NCBI GenBank assembly: GCA_022495995.1
Contig: JAFEMH010000338.1
Location: forward strand, 1-64,000
Length of the DNA stretch: 64,000 bases
Direction of reading: 5' to 3'
Source of the DNA: Adenophora triphylla var. japonica
Lineage: Eukaryota; Streptophyta; Magnoliopsida; Asterales; Campanulaceae
The notes under the pieces are model-generated. The model was not told the DNA's origin and ran no database searches. It was given only the letters and a program-made list of their open reading frames with translations. The first letter of the stretch is position 1. Each line of letters starts with the position of its first letter. This document shows, in pieces, positions 1 through 10,659 of the stretch. The position numbers and the translations under genes are program-made.

Positions 1-1052
1 ATGGTTCTAGACTCCAAATCCTATTGGTTGGCCGGAGGGATAAAGTTTGCATCCCGGAAAGAGGTTGAAATCGACGAGGAAACGCTGTCTGCAATCTGCA
101 GAGGGGGGATATCTCGCGCGAGACACGCCATCTCGCGGCGAGATATTGCTCCTGTGGACAGTTTTTTCCTTTCCTCGTTATCTCGTATGCAGTTTAGTCC
201 CAAACTAACGGTGGTTAGTCAAAACTTAACGAAACATGACGAAATGGTGAATTTCTACTTCTTGACTCAAAGCGAGACTTAGAGTGGTATAAGTATGATC
301 CGATGTGTTCAGAATGGGGTGTCTACACTAGGAGAGAGAGAGAGAGAAATGAAGGTGAAAGCGAAGGTGGAATGGACGACTGGTATGGAGCCGGAGGGTG
401 GTGGAGGCGCTGAGGGAAAAACCGATGAAGGGAGGAAGGGAGCGTTTGGGTGAAGTTTTGGCAACGAAGGTCTACAACTTGGGTGGTGGGAGGAATCACG
501 GAGAATGGAGGCGGTGATGGAGGGTAGAGGTGGGTCTGGTGGGATGACTATGGGAAGACAAGGTTGAAGATGAATCCTTTAATCCTTATAAATTTGGATG
601 ATTTTTAAAAATAAATTCCATTACATAAAAAAATATTAACTTATAAAATTATGTTTTTTTATTAAAAAGAATTATAACTTATATTTTATAAAGCTTGAAA
701 CAAAAAATTATAAATTTATAATATTTTATAATTTTTTATTCATTTTGTTTTAAAATGTGATTATTTAATATTTAAAAAAATAATCTTTTTAGTCCTTTTA
801 TTTTATGAAATTACATTTAACTCCCTGAATATGAAATTAACTTCAGTTTGGTCCAATCCGTTAGACTTTAACAAGTTTTTCAACGAATTTCGTCAAATAG
901 CCCTTAACTGGCTAACTTTTTTAATGACAGGCCCTAAATTGACAAGGAAACCACCACACAAGCCCCCCCCCCCGCGAAGACTGCTATATGACCTTAGGCC
1001 CTAAATGGTAATTAACCCATTGATTTATGAAATGAAATAATTGGTCATATTT
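1..1052. other. Unassigned sequence, probably old repeat remnants
   Basis: No gene is supported. A 93-codon open frame covers positions 1-282, but its sequence resembles no family I know and holds GC-rich inverted words (TCTCGCGCGAGA, TCTCGCGGCGAGA near 112-144) like those found in LTR U3 regions elsewhere in this window. A short AG run follows at about 330-348, then a G-rich stretch to about 560 and AT-rich sequence to 1039. The last 13 bases (1040-1052) are one copy of the target duplication of the neighbouring SINE. Confidence 0.4.
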
Positions 1053-1322
1053 TTTTTTTGATACCCAGGTTCCCAGCTTCGCCGGATTAAGTCCTGGACC
1101 ACCAGCCACCAGTCACTCGGTGACTGGCGGAGGTAAATCGCGGGATGTGCCTGAATGAAACAGTGTTTGAGAACATGTCAACTAATATCACATACAAAGG
1201 TCCAACCTCAGATTAAAGCCGAATTACTTCCCCACCAAGAATCGAACCCATGCTGCATGCCTCCAGAATCTTATGTCCCCCTTTGTTTTACCACTCGGCT
1301 ATGCCCCCCGAGGGGACATAGC
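1053..1322 (-). mobile_element. tRNA-derived SINE, minus strand
   Basis: Read on the minus strand, the element starts with a tRNA-like head: an A box (GCATAGCCGAGTGG, plus positions 1291-1304) and a B box (GGGTTCGATTC, 1239-1249), the internal RNA polymerase III promoter. It ends in an A run (the T run at 1051-1059). It is flanked by a perfect 13-bp direct repeat ATTGGTCATATTT at 1040-1052 and 1323-1335, the target duplication expected from LINE-mediated retroposition. The body of about 270 bp fits a SINE and rules out a functional tRNA gene. Its family is not recognised. Confidence 0.88.
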
Positions 1323-1407
1323 ATTGGTCATATTTGAGAATATATGACTTTTACAAAAGAGAAAAAAGTACACAAATTATAATTTAATGTACCTAAAAAC
1401 TCATAGA

Positions 1408-1682
1408 TGTTGTGTAAATGTTTTATAAATCTTCAATACGAAAATCAAACGACGGAGATTAAAGCGAATTATGTCGAAGCAAATCTCCTTAAGACAATAT
1501 TTCGCCTCCGTAATTGTGTGCAATGGATCGACATGGCGAATGTCTCCTCAAGATACAACGCTTTTTATCAAGAGTTAGGTGTGCAGCTTTATAGAATTTG
1601 AACTGTCGTGTCTTTTAGATTTTAGGACTCTTTGTTGACTTTTTCTTACCATTCACCCTAATATTCACCCAATATTCCAACA
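1408..1682 (-). repeat. Copia-1 3' LTR, internally deleted
   Basis: This LTR matches both ends of the 691-bp LTR at 6346-7036, but it is only 275 bp long. The segment equivalent to about 6517-6948, including the TATA-like site and the palindromes, is missing between GTGTGCA (about 1580) and the shared TAGAATTTGAACTGTCGTG motif (about 1593). The outer flank carries the ATAGA target duplication. The deletion therefore happened within one LTR after or during integration. Confidence 0.88.
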
Positions 1683-2258
1683 ATCCCCACATTAATGGAA
1701 GAAGTCGACATGGAAAAGAAAGAAAAGGAAGAGCATAGCTGAGAAATCAATGCATCAAGATAGGTGGCTTTCGCTTTGAACCTTCTTTAGTAAGAATATA
1801 TCGAGCTTACTTGGCTGATCAGTGTACGTAACGTATTGAACTGTCAGACGTTATTGTAAGCTTAAACAATAGACCAAACACATTTAATTTCTCATATCTG
1901 ATTTTGGTTCTCTATTGTGTTCATTATTTCGGCCCTGAACTTTCTTGGTTCTGCGAGTGCTTTAGAGAATTTGCCTAAGTAAAATTCTCAACGAATCGGC
2001 CATGTTCACACTAACATAGGTGATGTGCTATAAAGAGTATCCTACATTACCCTACTTGTACTAAGTTACAAGATATAGTCATCATTAAAAGCAATATCTT
2101 AACCTCTACCATTTTGTAGGCAACACTTTTGCATCATATATAGAAATGGGATGAAGATAAACTTCCAAGTGCTTCTCTCAAATCAATCATGACTTTTTTT
2201 CCTATTGAACCTAGTTCGTGGATCTCCAGTCGCCAGGTTAGGTTTTCATCAAGTTGAT

Positions 2259-3993
2259 TTAGATTTGTTTAGGCTTTAGCCCAATTTCTTCTGATGCACA
2301 GTTTATTCTCTCCTTAGATAAACCTTTAGTAAATGGATCCGCTAGGTTATCCTTTGATCGCACGAAATCAATTGATATCATTCGGTTGGAGAGTAACTGA
2401 CTAACGGTGTTGTGTCTACGATGTATGTGTCGAGATTTGCCGTTGTATATAAAATTCTCCGCCCTTACTATAGTTGCTTGATTATCACAGTGTATACATA
2501 TAGCAGGCACGGGTTTTGGCCAGAGGGGAATATCTTCTAAAAAGTGTCTAAGCCATTCGACTTCTTCACCAGCTTTATCTAAAGCAATAAACTCAGATTC
2601 CATCGTTGATCGAGCTATACATGTTTGCTTAGAAGATTTCCATGATATGACACCTCCACAAGAGTAAATATATAGCCACTAGTAGACTTGGATTCATCTG
2701 TATCAGATATATAATTTGCATCGCTATATCCTTCAACTATTGGAGGATAGTTGCTATAGTGCAGTGAATACTCTCTAGTTCGTTTTATATATCCTAAAAC
2801 TCTTAATAATGCATTCCAATGCTCATTATTAGGATTACTAGTAAAATGACTTAGCTTACTTACAGCGTAAGCTATATGCGGCCTTGTGCACTGCATCAAG
2901 TACATTAGGCTTCCAATGATTTGAGAATACTCTAATTGTGGTTTCGCCCCAGTATTTTTATGAAGAACTATATGGGGCAGAAATGGATTATTAGTTTCTT
3001 TAATTCCATGAGAATTAAATCTCTCAATCATTTTATCAACATAATGTGCTTGAGATAAACTAATTCCATTGGAGGTTCTTGAGACTTTCATTCCCAAGAT
3101 TACATCTGCTTCACCCATATCTTTCATATCAAAGTTATTGGTAAACATTATCTTTGTTTTATTTATAACCTCAATGTCATGACCAAATATGAGCATATCA
3201 TCTACATATAAGCAAACAAATACATATGTGTTACCAAATTTCTTTGGTATACACATTTATCACATTCATTTGTGATAAAACCATTTCTAATCATGACATT
3301 GTCAAATTTCTCATGCCATTGTTTAGGAGCTTGCTTCAAACCATACAAGGACTTAACAATTTTGCATACCTTGTGTTCTTGTCCTTTTACTTTGAAACCT
3401 TTGAGCTACTCCATGTAAATTTCTTCATTCGAATCACCATTTAAAAAATGAAATTTTTACATCCATTTGATATATATGCAGATTATACAAAGCTGCAATG
3501 GCTATTAAGATTAAAATTGAAGTAATTCTTGTAACAGGAGAGTATGTGTCAAAGAAGTCAAATCCTTCCATTTGACGATATCCTTTTGCAACAAGACGGG
3601 CCTTGTATTTGTCCACGGAACCATCCGGTCTTAATTTCTTTTTGAAAATCCATTTGCTTCCTATTGGTTTAGAACCTTTTGGAAGATCAACCACTTGCCA
3701 AGTGTTGTTACTTAAAATGGATTCAATCTCACTATTTATAGCTTCTTTCCGAATGTGGATTCGTAGTTGTTCATGGCTTCTTTAAATGATTGAGGCTCAT
3801 CTTCAATCATAAAGTTAGAGATAAAATCTGGACCAAAAGTTTTAGCAATTTTAGCTCTCTTGCTTCTTCTTGATTCAACATTTTCATTGTTTTCATAAGT
3901 GCTTTCACGTGGTCTTTTAGGAGTATTTTCACTGAAATATCCTTTTTTCATAGGGAACACTTCCTCAAAAAAATTTAGCGTCACGAGATTCAA
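2259..3993 (-). pseudogene. Copia-1 reverse transcriptase and RNase H
   Basis: The minus-strand fragments encode the C-terminal half of a copia polyprotein. At 3434-3694 is the RT N-terminus with the typical GSKWIFKKKLRPDGSVDKYK and KARLVAKGYRQ motifs. The next fragment, 2615-3256, holds the catalytic YVDDMLIFG motif. Fragment 2259-2603 is RNase H ([22 protein letters not shown]). The reading frame is broken near 3440, where the frame after QMDVKISF is lost, again near 2610, and by a stop near 3736. The fragment 3736-3993 is the variable linker between integrase and RT. In an active element this protein copies the genomic RNA into DNA in the cytoplasmic particle. Confidence 0.9.
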
Positions 3994-4191
3994 TTATTGT
4001 ATTGACATGAATGTCATTTATTTTAGATTTATGTACTAAGAATCTGTACTCCACCGCTATTCATTGCATATCCAATAAATACACAAACCAACGGTCTTAG
4101 GTCCTAACTTTGACCTTTTCGGAGGTGGAATGGCAACATTTGCGAGACACCCCCATACTTTGAGGAATTTATAGGAAGGCTTTCTTCCTTT

Positions 4192-4640
4192 TCACAATTC
4201 ATATGGTATAGAACCATTATTCTTGTGTGGAATCCTATTCAACACAAAGTTAGCGGATAACACCGCTACCCCCCACAAGTTTTGTGGTAAACCCGAACTT
4301 CCAAGCATACAATTAACCATATCTTTTATAGTTCTATTTTTCCTCTCAGCAATACCATTTTGCTGCGGAGTATATGGTGCAGTTGTTTGATGAATAATTC
4401 CAAATTTGGAACATAGGTTACTAGATTCCATTGATTCATATTCACCACCCCTATCGGACCTTAATACTTTAATTGACTTTTCAAGTCGATTTTCAACTTC
4501 AGTTTTGTAAGTGATGAAAGCATCCATTGCTTCATCCTCACTACTTAGCAATTAGACATAACAATATCTACTTCGATCATCAATAAAAGTAACAAAGTAT
4601 TTCTTACCTCCTCGAGTTGGGACAAACTTTAAATCACATA
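4192..4640 (-). pseudogene. Copia-1 integrase core
   Basis: Minus-strand translation gives the rve integrase signature SDRGGEYES, then FGIIHQTTAPYTPQQNGIAE, so the second catalytic Asp and the Glu region are visible. The first catalytic Asp would lie in the broken stretch near 4560-4680, which has frameshifts. Integrase inserts the double-stranded cDNA into the genome. The fragment follows the gag-pre-integrase segment directly, as expected for copia order. Confidence 0.88.
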
Positions 4641-4687
4641 GAACACTATAGATTAATCCCAATAGTTGGCTAGTCCTTTCAACTGGT

Positions 4688-5340
4688 TTATTTCTTTGAA
4701 AACTTTGCTTCAATACAAACTTCGCATTTGTGACCTTTCATTGAATCAAGTTTTGGAATGAGTCCTAAACCAACAAGCTTTCTTAAAGAAGCACGATTCA
4801 CATGTCCTAAACGACCATGCCATAAATAGAAGACTCCGCACAAGTAAATAGAATTGTCAATTTTATTCATAACTTGAGGGTACAAATAAGTAGATTTCTT
4901 GTCCACTACAACAGCATTTGCCTTAAATAGGCCATCTAGCAAGTATCCATTTCCAACATACAATCCTCCCTTAGTAAGTACAAACTTATCAGATTCAAAT
5001 ACAATTTTGAAACCCTTCTTACTAAGCAATGAACCAATAATTAAATTCTTTCTTATGTCGGGTACATGCATCACATCGTTGAGAGTAAGCTCCTTTCCCG
5101 ATGTGAACTTCAAGATCACCTTCCCAATGCCTTCAATCTTGGAGGTTGCGAATTTCCCATATAGAGAAAAATCTTCACGTTCCATCTTCTTGTATTCTCG
5201 CGAAACAAGCTTTTGTCCGCACATATGTGACGAGTGGCTCCGATGTCCACCCACCAATCTTTGACGTTTGACACCAAGTTGGCTTCACATATAACGGTAG
5301 ACAGACTTACTTCGGAGATACCCACAGATAGAGTATCTAT
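4688..5340 (-). pseudogene. Copia-1 protease and gag-pre-integrase region
   Basis: The minus strand encodes WWVDIGATRHIC (near 5230-5265), the copia aspartic protease site, with DSG altered to DIG. A KEL/LNDVMHVPDIRKNLI motif follows, then the gag-pre-integrase zinc-binding segment WHGRLGHVNRASL...CEVCIEAKFSK (His and Cys residues visible). The frame shifts between the protease and its downstream part near 5120-5250. The changed active-site Ser suggests a protease that no longer works, in line with the rest of the element. Confidence 0.82.
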
Positions 5341-5359
5341 TTTAGTCATGTTTTGCTTG

Positions 5360-6120
5360 GGGAGGCTTCTTCTTCTTGTTTCGACAATCCTTTGCCCGAT
5401 GACCACTTTTCCCACAATTGTAGCAGTCCCCTTTGAACTTGAAGCGTTTGTTGCTGTCATTACTTGACTTCTTCTTAGAAGAGTCATCATGCTTCCTTTT
5501 GTTGTTCTTGGGTCAGGATTCTTCCACCATGTTAGCCTTCGCTTCCATGTTTCGAGCATTGGCTCTCTTTTCTACACTTCGATTGTATTCTTCAATACGA
5601 AGACGAACAAGCAAGTCTTCCATTGACATCTCCTTGCGCTTGTGTTTGAGATAGTTTTTGAAATCTCTCCATGAAGGAGGAAAATTCTCAATCATACATG
5701 CAATTTGGAAGGACTCACTCAATTGAATGCCTTTGGCTTCAAGGTTATGCAATAGAACTTGCATCTCTTCGACCTGATTCATTACAGTTTTAGAATCATT
5801 CATTTTAAAATCCAAAAACTTTGCAACAAAGAACTTCTTTGTTCCAGTATCTTCGATTTTGTATTTCTTGTCGAGAGAATCCTAAAGTCCTTTTGCAGTT
5901 TGAATGGAGTAATACACATTATATAATGTGTTGTCTAGTCCATTCAAGATGTAGTTCTGGCATAGATAATCAGCATGTTTCCATGCATCAATAGCCATTT
6001 GTGTAGCTTTGTCTACTACACCTTCCGCCGCTACGGGACATTCTTCACGTAAGAATTTTACTAGTCCAAGCGTTGTGAGATAGAACAACATTTTTGTTGC
6101 CAACGTTTGAAATCAGCCCA
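5360..6120 (-). pseudogene. Copia-1 gag (UBN2-type) with zinc knuckle
   Basis: Fragments 5882-6103 and 5513-5815 on the minus strand match the copia gag core (AIDAWKHADYLCQNYILNGL; QVEEMQVLLHNL; FPPSWRDFKNYLKHKR). A CCHC zinc knuckle of the form CYNCGKSGHRAKDC can be read on the minus strand near 5387-5428. Gag forms the particle that packages the element RNA. An in-frame stop near 5880 and a frameshift near 5515 break it. Confidence 0.85.
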
Positions 6121-6345
6121 TTAAACTTTTTTGGTTTCTCGTACTACGAGACCGGTGGCATCATAAGTTGATTAGCACTTGAAGTACTCCCTATTACATT
6201 AGGATTCGTTGTAATAGTCTCACTACTAACGGAGTCATTTCCATTAGTCATTTTCTGCTACGAAAACAATAAAATCCAATAAGAAAGAGATGAAGTAGAG
6301 AAGATAAAATTCAAAACAAATACCTCGAAAATATTGTCTTAAGAT

Positions 6346-7036
6346 TGTTGTGTAAATGTTTTATAAATCTTCAATACGTAAATCAAATGATGGAGATTAA
6401 AGCGGGGTATGCCGAAGCAAATCTCCTTAAGACAATATTTCGCCTCTATAATTGTGCAAACGGATCGATGGCGAATGTATCCCAAGATATAACGCTTTTT
6501 ACCAAGAGTTAGTGTGCACTTTAACTAACCTTGACGGGCGAACCAAATTCAGACTTGCTCTTAGTCTTTGAACTTTGAAGAAAGTATGATGAATCGAACT
6601 CCTTGAATGAATTAAATCACTTTGAATGAGGGAGAGAGAGAATTGGATTCCTATGTTTGACTTGATAACAACTTGGTTGGATTACTTGATGACTGAATGA
6701 AGGATTAGGGGCCTATATATAGGGTAGATTGAGTCAGTTGTGACTGTTTCACAAAAGTCACAACCCTCCAAGCTAGCACCTGTTCGGACATCAATCTGAA
6801 CAGATACAAGAACCGCTTCTGGCCGAAAGCACTATTGGTGCCTCGCCCGAGCATAGGCTGGTTGCTAGACCAAGCACTTTAGTGCCTCGCCCAAGCAGAA
6901 GTTAACAGAAGAGTCGTGTTTCTGGACAGTCATGCTCGGCCGAGCAGTTCATAGAATTTGAACTGTCGTGTCTTTTGGATTTTAGACTCTTGGTTGACTT
7001 TACCATTCACCCTAATATTCACCCAACATTCCAACA
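6346..7036 (-). repeat. Copia-1 5' LTR, full length
   Basis: This 691-bp LTR carries the TG...CA ends and is the longer of the pair. Its U3, read on the minus strand, has GC-rich inverted words: TGCCTCGCCCGAGCA (6839-6853), TGCCTCGCCCAAGCA (6883-6897) and the perfect 14-bp palindrome TGCTCGGCCGAGCA (6933-6946). A TATA-like site follows at 6713-6722. The right flank has the ATAGA duplication at 7037-7041. Confidence 0.88.
6711..6722 (-). promoter_or_regulatory. Putative TATA box of Copia-1 LTR
   Basis: CTATATATAGGC is read on the minus strand, within the 5' LTR and downstream (in the minus direction) of the GC-rich palindromes. The position suits the LTR promoter. The word is nearly symmetric, so direction is inferred from the element only. 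Confidence 0.5.
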
Positions 7037-7051
7037 ATAGAATGATCACAA

Positions 7052-7240
7052 GCACGCGGGGTCTTAGCCTGATGGTTAGAGTTCATGGCTTCCAACCTGG
7101 AGGTCATGGGTTCGATTCCCCCACCAGTGGTTAGAGGGAATGACATTGCCCTCCCTAGCATAGCTAGGCGCCTCTGTGAAGTGCATCAAGGGGGGAGCGG
7201 TGAAATTTGTTGATCCCCTTCTAAAAAAGAGAAAAAAAAA
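7052..7240 (+). mobile_element. tRNA-derived SINE, plus strand
   Basis: A tRNA-like head has an A box (TTAGCCTGATGG, 7064-7075) and a perfect B box (GGTTCGATTCC, 7109-7119). A tRNA-unrelated body follows, then a purine-rich A tail (7224-7241). A perfect 13-bp direct repeat AGAATGATCACAA flanks it at 7039-7051 and 7241-7253. The left duplication overlaps the right ATAGA duplication of Copia-1, so the two insertions used the same few bases. It is not the same family as the SINE at 1053. Confidence 0.92.
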
Positions 7241-7253
7241 AGAATGATCACAA

Positions 7254-8300
7254 TCATATCTAATGTTTCATTGTTGCTCATTGTTCGACCATCCTCCTCA
7301 AAGCCATTTCTAGTTTCTCGCAGTAATAAAATTCTAGTAGTCCTTTGATTTCTTCTACATTTCATCTTTGACTTCTCCCACCAAGAATAATGCTTTTGTC
7401 TTAATTAACACAATACGAAAGGATTACAATAAAAGGTAAATATAATTTACAATACAAAATAAAAAATGAAAAGAGAAAATTGTATGGAAATCGTCTTGAT
7501 TCACTTGTGTACAAGCCGTGTTATACAATTTCTTTAAAATTAATCCGTCTCCCTCTCTAACAAATAGCTCGAGTTTGCTTCCACGGGCGTTAGTCTCCCG
7601 GGATAAAACGTACGAATCGGGTGTAACTCCGCACTTGAGCCTTACGGGGAATTGAACATATGCTTGAACTATATCAGCAACAAGAAATTTAAGGAGACAA
7701 AAGAAGGATGTTTAGACAATAGAGGCTCCTAAAATTTAGAGTTTACAACATAAATAACTCATATAAATTCTTCTCTTCTTCTTCTAAATAGCCTAGAAAA
7801 TGAAACAACAACTAACATATGAAGACATGCAGGGAAATAACATTAACCTTGAAAATTAACACCACGTTATTACATAGTTGTTACAATCATTCTCTAACTT
7901 AATTAGAGAATTCATCACAAACTAAATGTGTAATTCAATAGGATAATTAATTCACTTTATTTTGTAACAACCCACTAACTACTCTTATGTGTCAATAAAT
8001 TCATTTAAGTAATTCAATTGGTGTTAATTATTAACAAACCCAAAGTACACACCTTGGGATCCATTTCAACCAGAGAAAAACAATTTCTCATTCAAACTAA
8101 TAACCAATTTTTCCAACAATCCCCCACATGAATATAAATTGACTCGAGAAAAGTTGGTGATAAAGTCTGGCATACAAAAATTTGCATATGATAGTTAGAA
8201 GTTTTCCCTTTAAACCTTTGTTCGTATAAGCATATTTACTCTACTTGCAAGTTGGTAGACACGATATCCTTGAACTGTTATGCTTTTTGTGTATCTGATC
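7254..8300. other. No gene; LTR edge and purine tract of a further copia element
   Basis: No coding sequence is supported. At 8111-8130 the sequence TTCCAACA followed by ATCCCCCACATGAA is, on the minus strand, a purine tract (TTCATGTGGGGGAT) next to an LTR start TGTTGGAA. This suggests that the 3' LTR of a minus-strand copia element lies to the left and ends at 8118, with internal sequence to the right. The other LTR end is not visible, so its length is unknown. Confidence 0.5.
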
Positions 8301-8551
8301 TGATGATGCAGGAAATGATCCAGATTAGCTTGAGTTCAGCAATTAGGTTGATCTCCAGCTAATGTGACCTGAAACCATGAACAAAAAACTTGTCGAGGTG
8401 GTCTTTGGCTAAGACCCTCCGGCGTGATGATGAGATATGATGTAATGAACTTATAAGCTGAAATGAATAACGTATATTCAGAATAGCAAATAAGACATTA
8501 CCTTTTAACGTTGTATATTATCTGGTATTTATAGTGGTGTCATGGTATCAT
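8301..8551 (-). repeat. Truncated gypsy LTR resembling the Gypsy-C LTR
   Basis: The segment starts TGATGATGC, as the Gypsy-C LTR does at 25328. It has the same order of landmarks: CCCTCCGGCGTG (8418-8429; compare 25447-25458) and a TATA site on the minus strand (TATAAATACC, about 8524-8533; compare about 25549-25558). It is cut off at 8551, where the Tat-A LTR begins. The two copies are clearly diverged. It could be the 3' LTR of Gypsy-C or of another copy. Confidence 0.6.
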
Positions 8552-9178
8552 TGTAAATCCCTAGAATCACGGAGATGTCGTGGGCGTAACTCTCTCCGAG
8601 AATGTAGGAGGTGAAATTACCCGGATCTGAGAGGCAGCGCAATCGTGCCCCGACATCTGGCATTTCGCATTTGCGTTTTCCTTTTGCGTTGGTGTCACAT
8701 TGGAAGTGTATCGCTGTGTTTTGCTTGTAGAGTCGCCACGCCGTTTTGATTAAGCCCAAAACATTGAAAAAAGGCATCAGTTTAAAAATAAACTGTTTTT
8801 GTATGATGAGATTTTTGAGTTCGGAGGTCAAGTTACTCCTCGGGAAGAGAATATTAGAATATTAGAGCTCACCTGAGTAGCCTCGTAAAAATGAGTCTTT
8901 TGACACCCCTTCTTTCATTAAATGTTGTGTGTGTGTGTGTGTGATTTTAAAAATGCATGCTGTGTTGTATGTCTACATTAATTGTACACTGCTTATTGAA
9001 ATGTATTGAAATAGTGTAGGAAGGAAGCCTTACCAAAGTTGGTTCGTGTCTGTCTTCCACTGGGGAATAGTGTTTGAGGATGGAATAGTGTTCCGGAACG
9101 GATCGGGATTGCTTCGGGATGTGCCGGTTGTCTGCGGACAGAGCTTCGGCATGCCTCGGGATTGTCAAGTATGCACTC

Positions 9179-9300
9179 GGGCAGAGTTTCGACGTGCATC
9201 GGAATCGTTGGCTGGATTCGGGCAGAGGTTCGACGTGCGTCGAAATCGTTGGTTGGATTCGGGCAGAGGTTCGACGTGGGTCGGAATTGCCAGTTTGACT
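9179..9300. repeat. Tandem repeat of 41 bp in the Tat-A LTR
   Basis: Three copies of a unit beginning GGGCAGAGGTTCGACGTG and containing ATCGTTGG.TGGATTC lie head to tail, with starts 41 bp apart (GCAGAG at 9181, 9222, 9263). The next 200 bp are rich in CTCGG/TCGGG words. The open frames across this segment on both strands follow from this composition and are not genes. Confidence 0.85.
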
Positions 9301-9568
9301 CGAAAAAAGTCGGGAGGCCTCGGGAAAGACCAGGCAAGGCCTCGGAGTACCACGAGGGACCTCAAAGTACCTCGAGAGTGCCTCGGGCCAGCACGGGTGC
9401 ATCTCGGGAGCGCTCGAAAGGGCTTCGGAGCACCACAAGGGAGCTCAGAAGGCCTCAGAAGGAACCGAAAGGGACCGGGAGTGCCTCGGAAGGGCTTAGA
9501 GGGGGAGCCAGAAGGCTTAGGGAGAGAAGAGAACAGGATGGTGTATGAAATGAGGGAGGGGGAGCCCT

Positions 9569-9578
9569 CTATTTATAG
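9569..9578 (-). promoter_or_regulatory. Putative TATA box of the Tat-A LTR
   Basis: CTATAAATAG is read on the minus strand. It lies just downstream (minus direction) of the palindrome group 9597-9751, and would start the element RNA about 30 bp further left, inside the LTR. Confidence 0.6.
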
Positions 9579-9596
9579 TGTAGGAAAAACTGTAAA

Positions 9597-9751
9597 GAGG
9601 TCCGTAAGGACCTCCCTGGTAAATCCAAATTTTTAGTTTTCCTCGATTTGAGGGAATAATGTGGACTTTAAGAGGATTTTTGTAATTATGATGTCTGGTA
9701 GCAAGAGGTCCGTACGGACCTTTTAGCATGCAAAGAGGTCTGTACGGACCT
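9597..9751. promoter_or_regulatory. Palindrome module 1 in Tat-A U3
   Basis: There are three related palindromes. GAGGTCCGTAAGGACCTC lies at 9597-9614, AGGTCCGTACGGACCT at 9706-9721 and AGGTCTGTACGGACCT at 9736-9751. The last two have centres 30 bp apart, joined by a spacer ending GCATGCAAAG. All lie upstream of the minus-strand TATA box. Nearly the same pair recurs before both antisense genes. A role as protein-binding sites is inferred only. Confidence 0.7.
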
Positions 9752-9963
9752 TCTATGTTTTTCCAATTTTTGTATAATTTCCAAAATGTCCTTTTGTGTT
9801 TTTTGTCCCAGAAAGGCCCCCCTTGGTTTGGTTGGTGATTTTTTGGGCCTTTGAGGGTTTTTGAAGGGTTTTGAGGGTTCCGGATGTTCGAGAATGCATT
9901 TGAGTGATTCTGTGGTGTTTCTGGAGTGCTCAGAAGAGGGTGATCCAGATTGGGGTACTTACA

Positions 9964-9975
9964 GAAGCCCCTCGA
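9964..9975 (-). other. Polypurine tract of Tat-A
   Basis: The minus strand reads TCGAGGGGCTTC immediately before the LTR start TGTAAGTACC. This is the usual position of the primer for plus-strand DNA synthesis. It supports the chosen LTR end. Confidence 0.65.
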
Positions 9976-10165
9976 CGACGTCACTTACGGAGGAAGTGGG
10001 GTCGTCGATAAGATAAGGGTCCTGATCTGGATCGCGTGAGGACGTGTTGGTGTCCTGAGGTTGGTTGGACCATGTGATAGAATTCCTACGTATCCCTAGC
10101 AGGAATCAAGCCTGATCGTAGTTCGGGTGTATGGGGAAGTGGACGTGTCGGTGTCCTGTGGGTGA

Positions 10166-10457
10166 CCGTTTAGGTCGGTTGTGTGGACGTGGTGGCGTCC
10201 TGTGTGTGTGATCGTATAGGTCTATGGTGTGGACGTGGTGGTGTCCTGTTTGACCGTATAGGTCAATTGTGTGGATGTGGTGGCGTCTTGTGTGATCGTA
10301 TAGGTCGATTGTGTGGATATGGTGGCGTCTTGTGTAACCGTATAGGCCAGTTGTGTGGACGTGGTGGCATCCTGTGTGACCGTATAGGTCGGTTATGTGA
10401 ACGTGGTGGCATCTTGTGTGACCATATAGGTCGATTGTGTGGACGTGGTGGCATCCT
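10166..10457. repeat. Minisatellite, 42-bp unit, about 7 copies
   Basis: Head-to-tail units contain GTATAGGTCGATTGTGTGG and ACGTGGTGGCGTCCTGTGTG. The unit is a multiple of three, so long frames open on both strands by construction; these are not treated as genes. The array lies between the PPT and the antisense genes of Tat-A. This is a region where Tat/Ogre elements are known to grow tandem repeats. Confidence 0.9.
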
Positions 10458-10659
10458 GAAGTGGAAATTTTACAGTTTTCCAAACTGGGTGGTTTAAAGC
10501 CTTCCGGGCTGGGGATAGTGATGTGGCTGATTTTTGCGGTCTCTCGGACCGAGTGGTTTAGAGCCTTCCGGGCTGCAGATATTGATGAGGACGTGTTATG
10601 CCTTGTGACTTGTGGTTGTGTCGTGTGTGAGGATGTGTTGTGTCCTCTGACTGTGGGTT

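Larger units (their letters stand above)
1408..7036 (-). mobile_element. Ty1/copia LTR retrotransposon Copia-1 (degenerate)
   Basis: Two LTRs flank gag, protease, integrase, reverse transcriptase and RNase H in copia order on the minus strand. The element is bounded by a perfect 5-bp target duplication ATAGA at 1403-1407 and 7037-7041, and both LTRs run TGTTG...CAACA. A purine tract (GGGGAT on the minus strand, about 1683-1690) abuts the 3' LTR. No initiator-Met primer site is obvious next to the 5' LTR. Stops and frameshifts throughout pol and LTRs of unequal length mark it as a dead copy. Confidence 0.93.
8552..9963 (-). repeat. Tat-A 3' LTR
   Basis: The proposed boundaries are TGTAAATCCC at 8552 and GGGGTACTTACA at 9963, which give matching TGTAA...TTACA ends and place a purine tract next to the right end. 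The R-U5 part shares the GGAGTCGCCACGCC-type block (8731-8745) and the following TTTTGATT...AAAAAAGG block with the Tat-B LTR at 56270. A TATA site lies at 9569-9578 on the minus strand. The partner LTR is lost, so the ends rest on termini and PPT only. Confidence 0.72.

Noticed and set aside
1..282. 93-codon open frame at the window start as a host gene
   Set aside because: No recognisable motif; the middle consists of CTCGCGCGAG-type inverted words like those of LTR U3 regions, and no splice or promoter context is visible.
1239..1304. tRNA gene on the minus strand
   Set aside because: A and B boxes are present, but the body is long, has an A tail and target duplications; it is a SINE head.
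9046..9636. 196-codon open frame on plus, with overlapping frames on minus
   Set aside because: Frames open on both strands because of CTCGG-rich tandem sequence within the LTR; no protein motif.
10106..10497. Long frames on both strands (HTIDLYGHTR-type repeats), or a CRISPR-like array
   Set aside because: They are produced by the 42-bp minisatellite, whose unit is a multiple of three. Repeats are contiguous without unique spacers, and the DNA is a plant genome.
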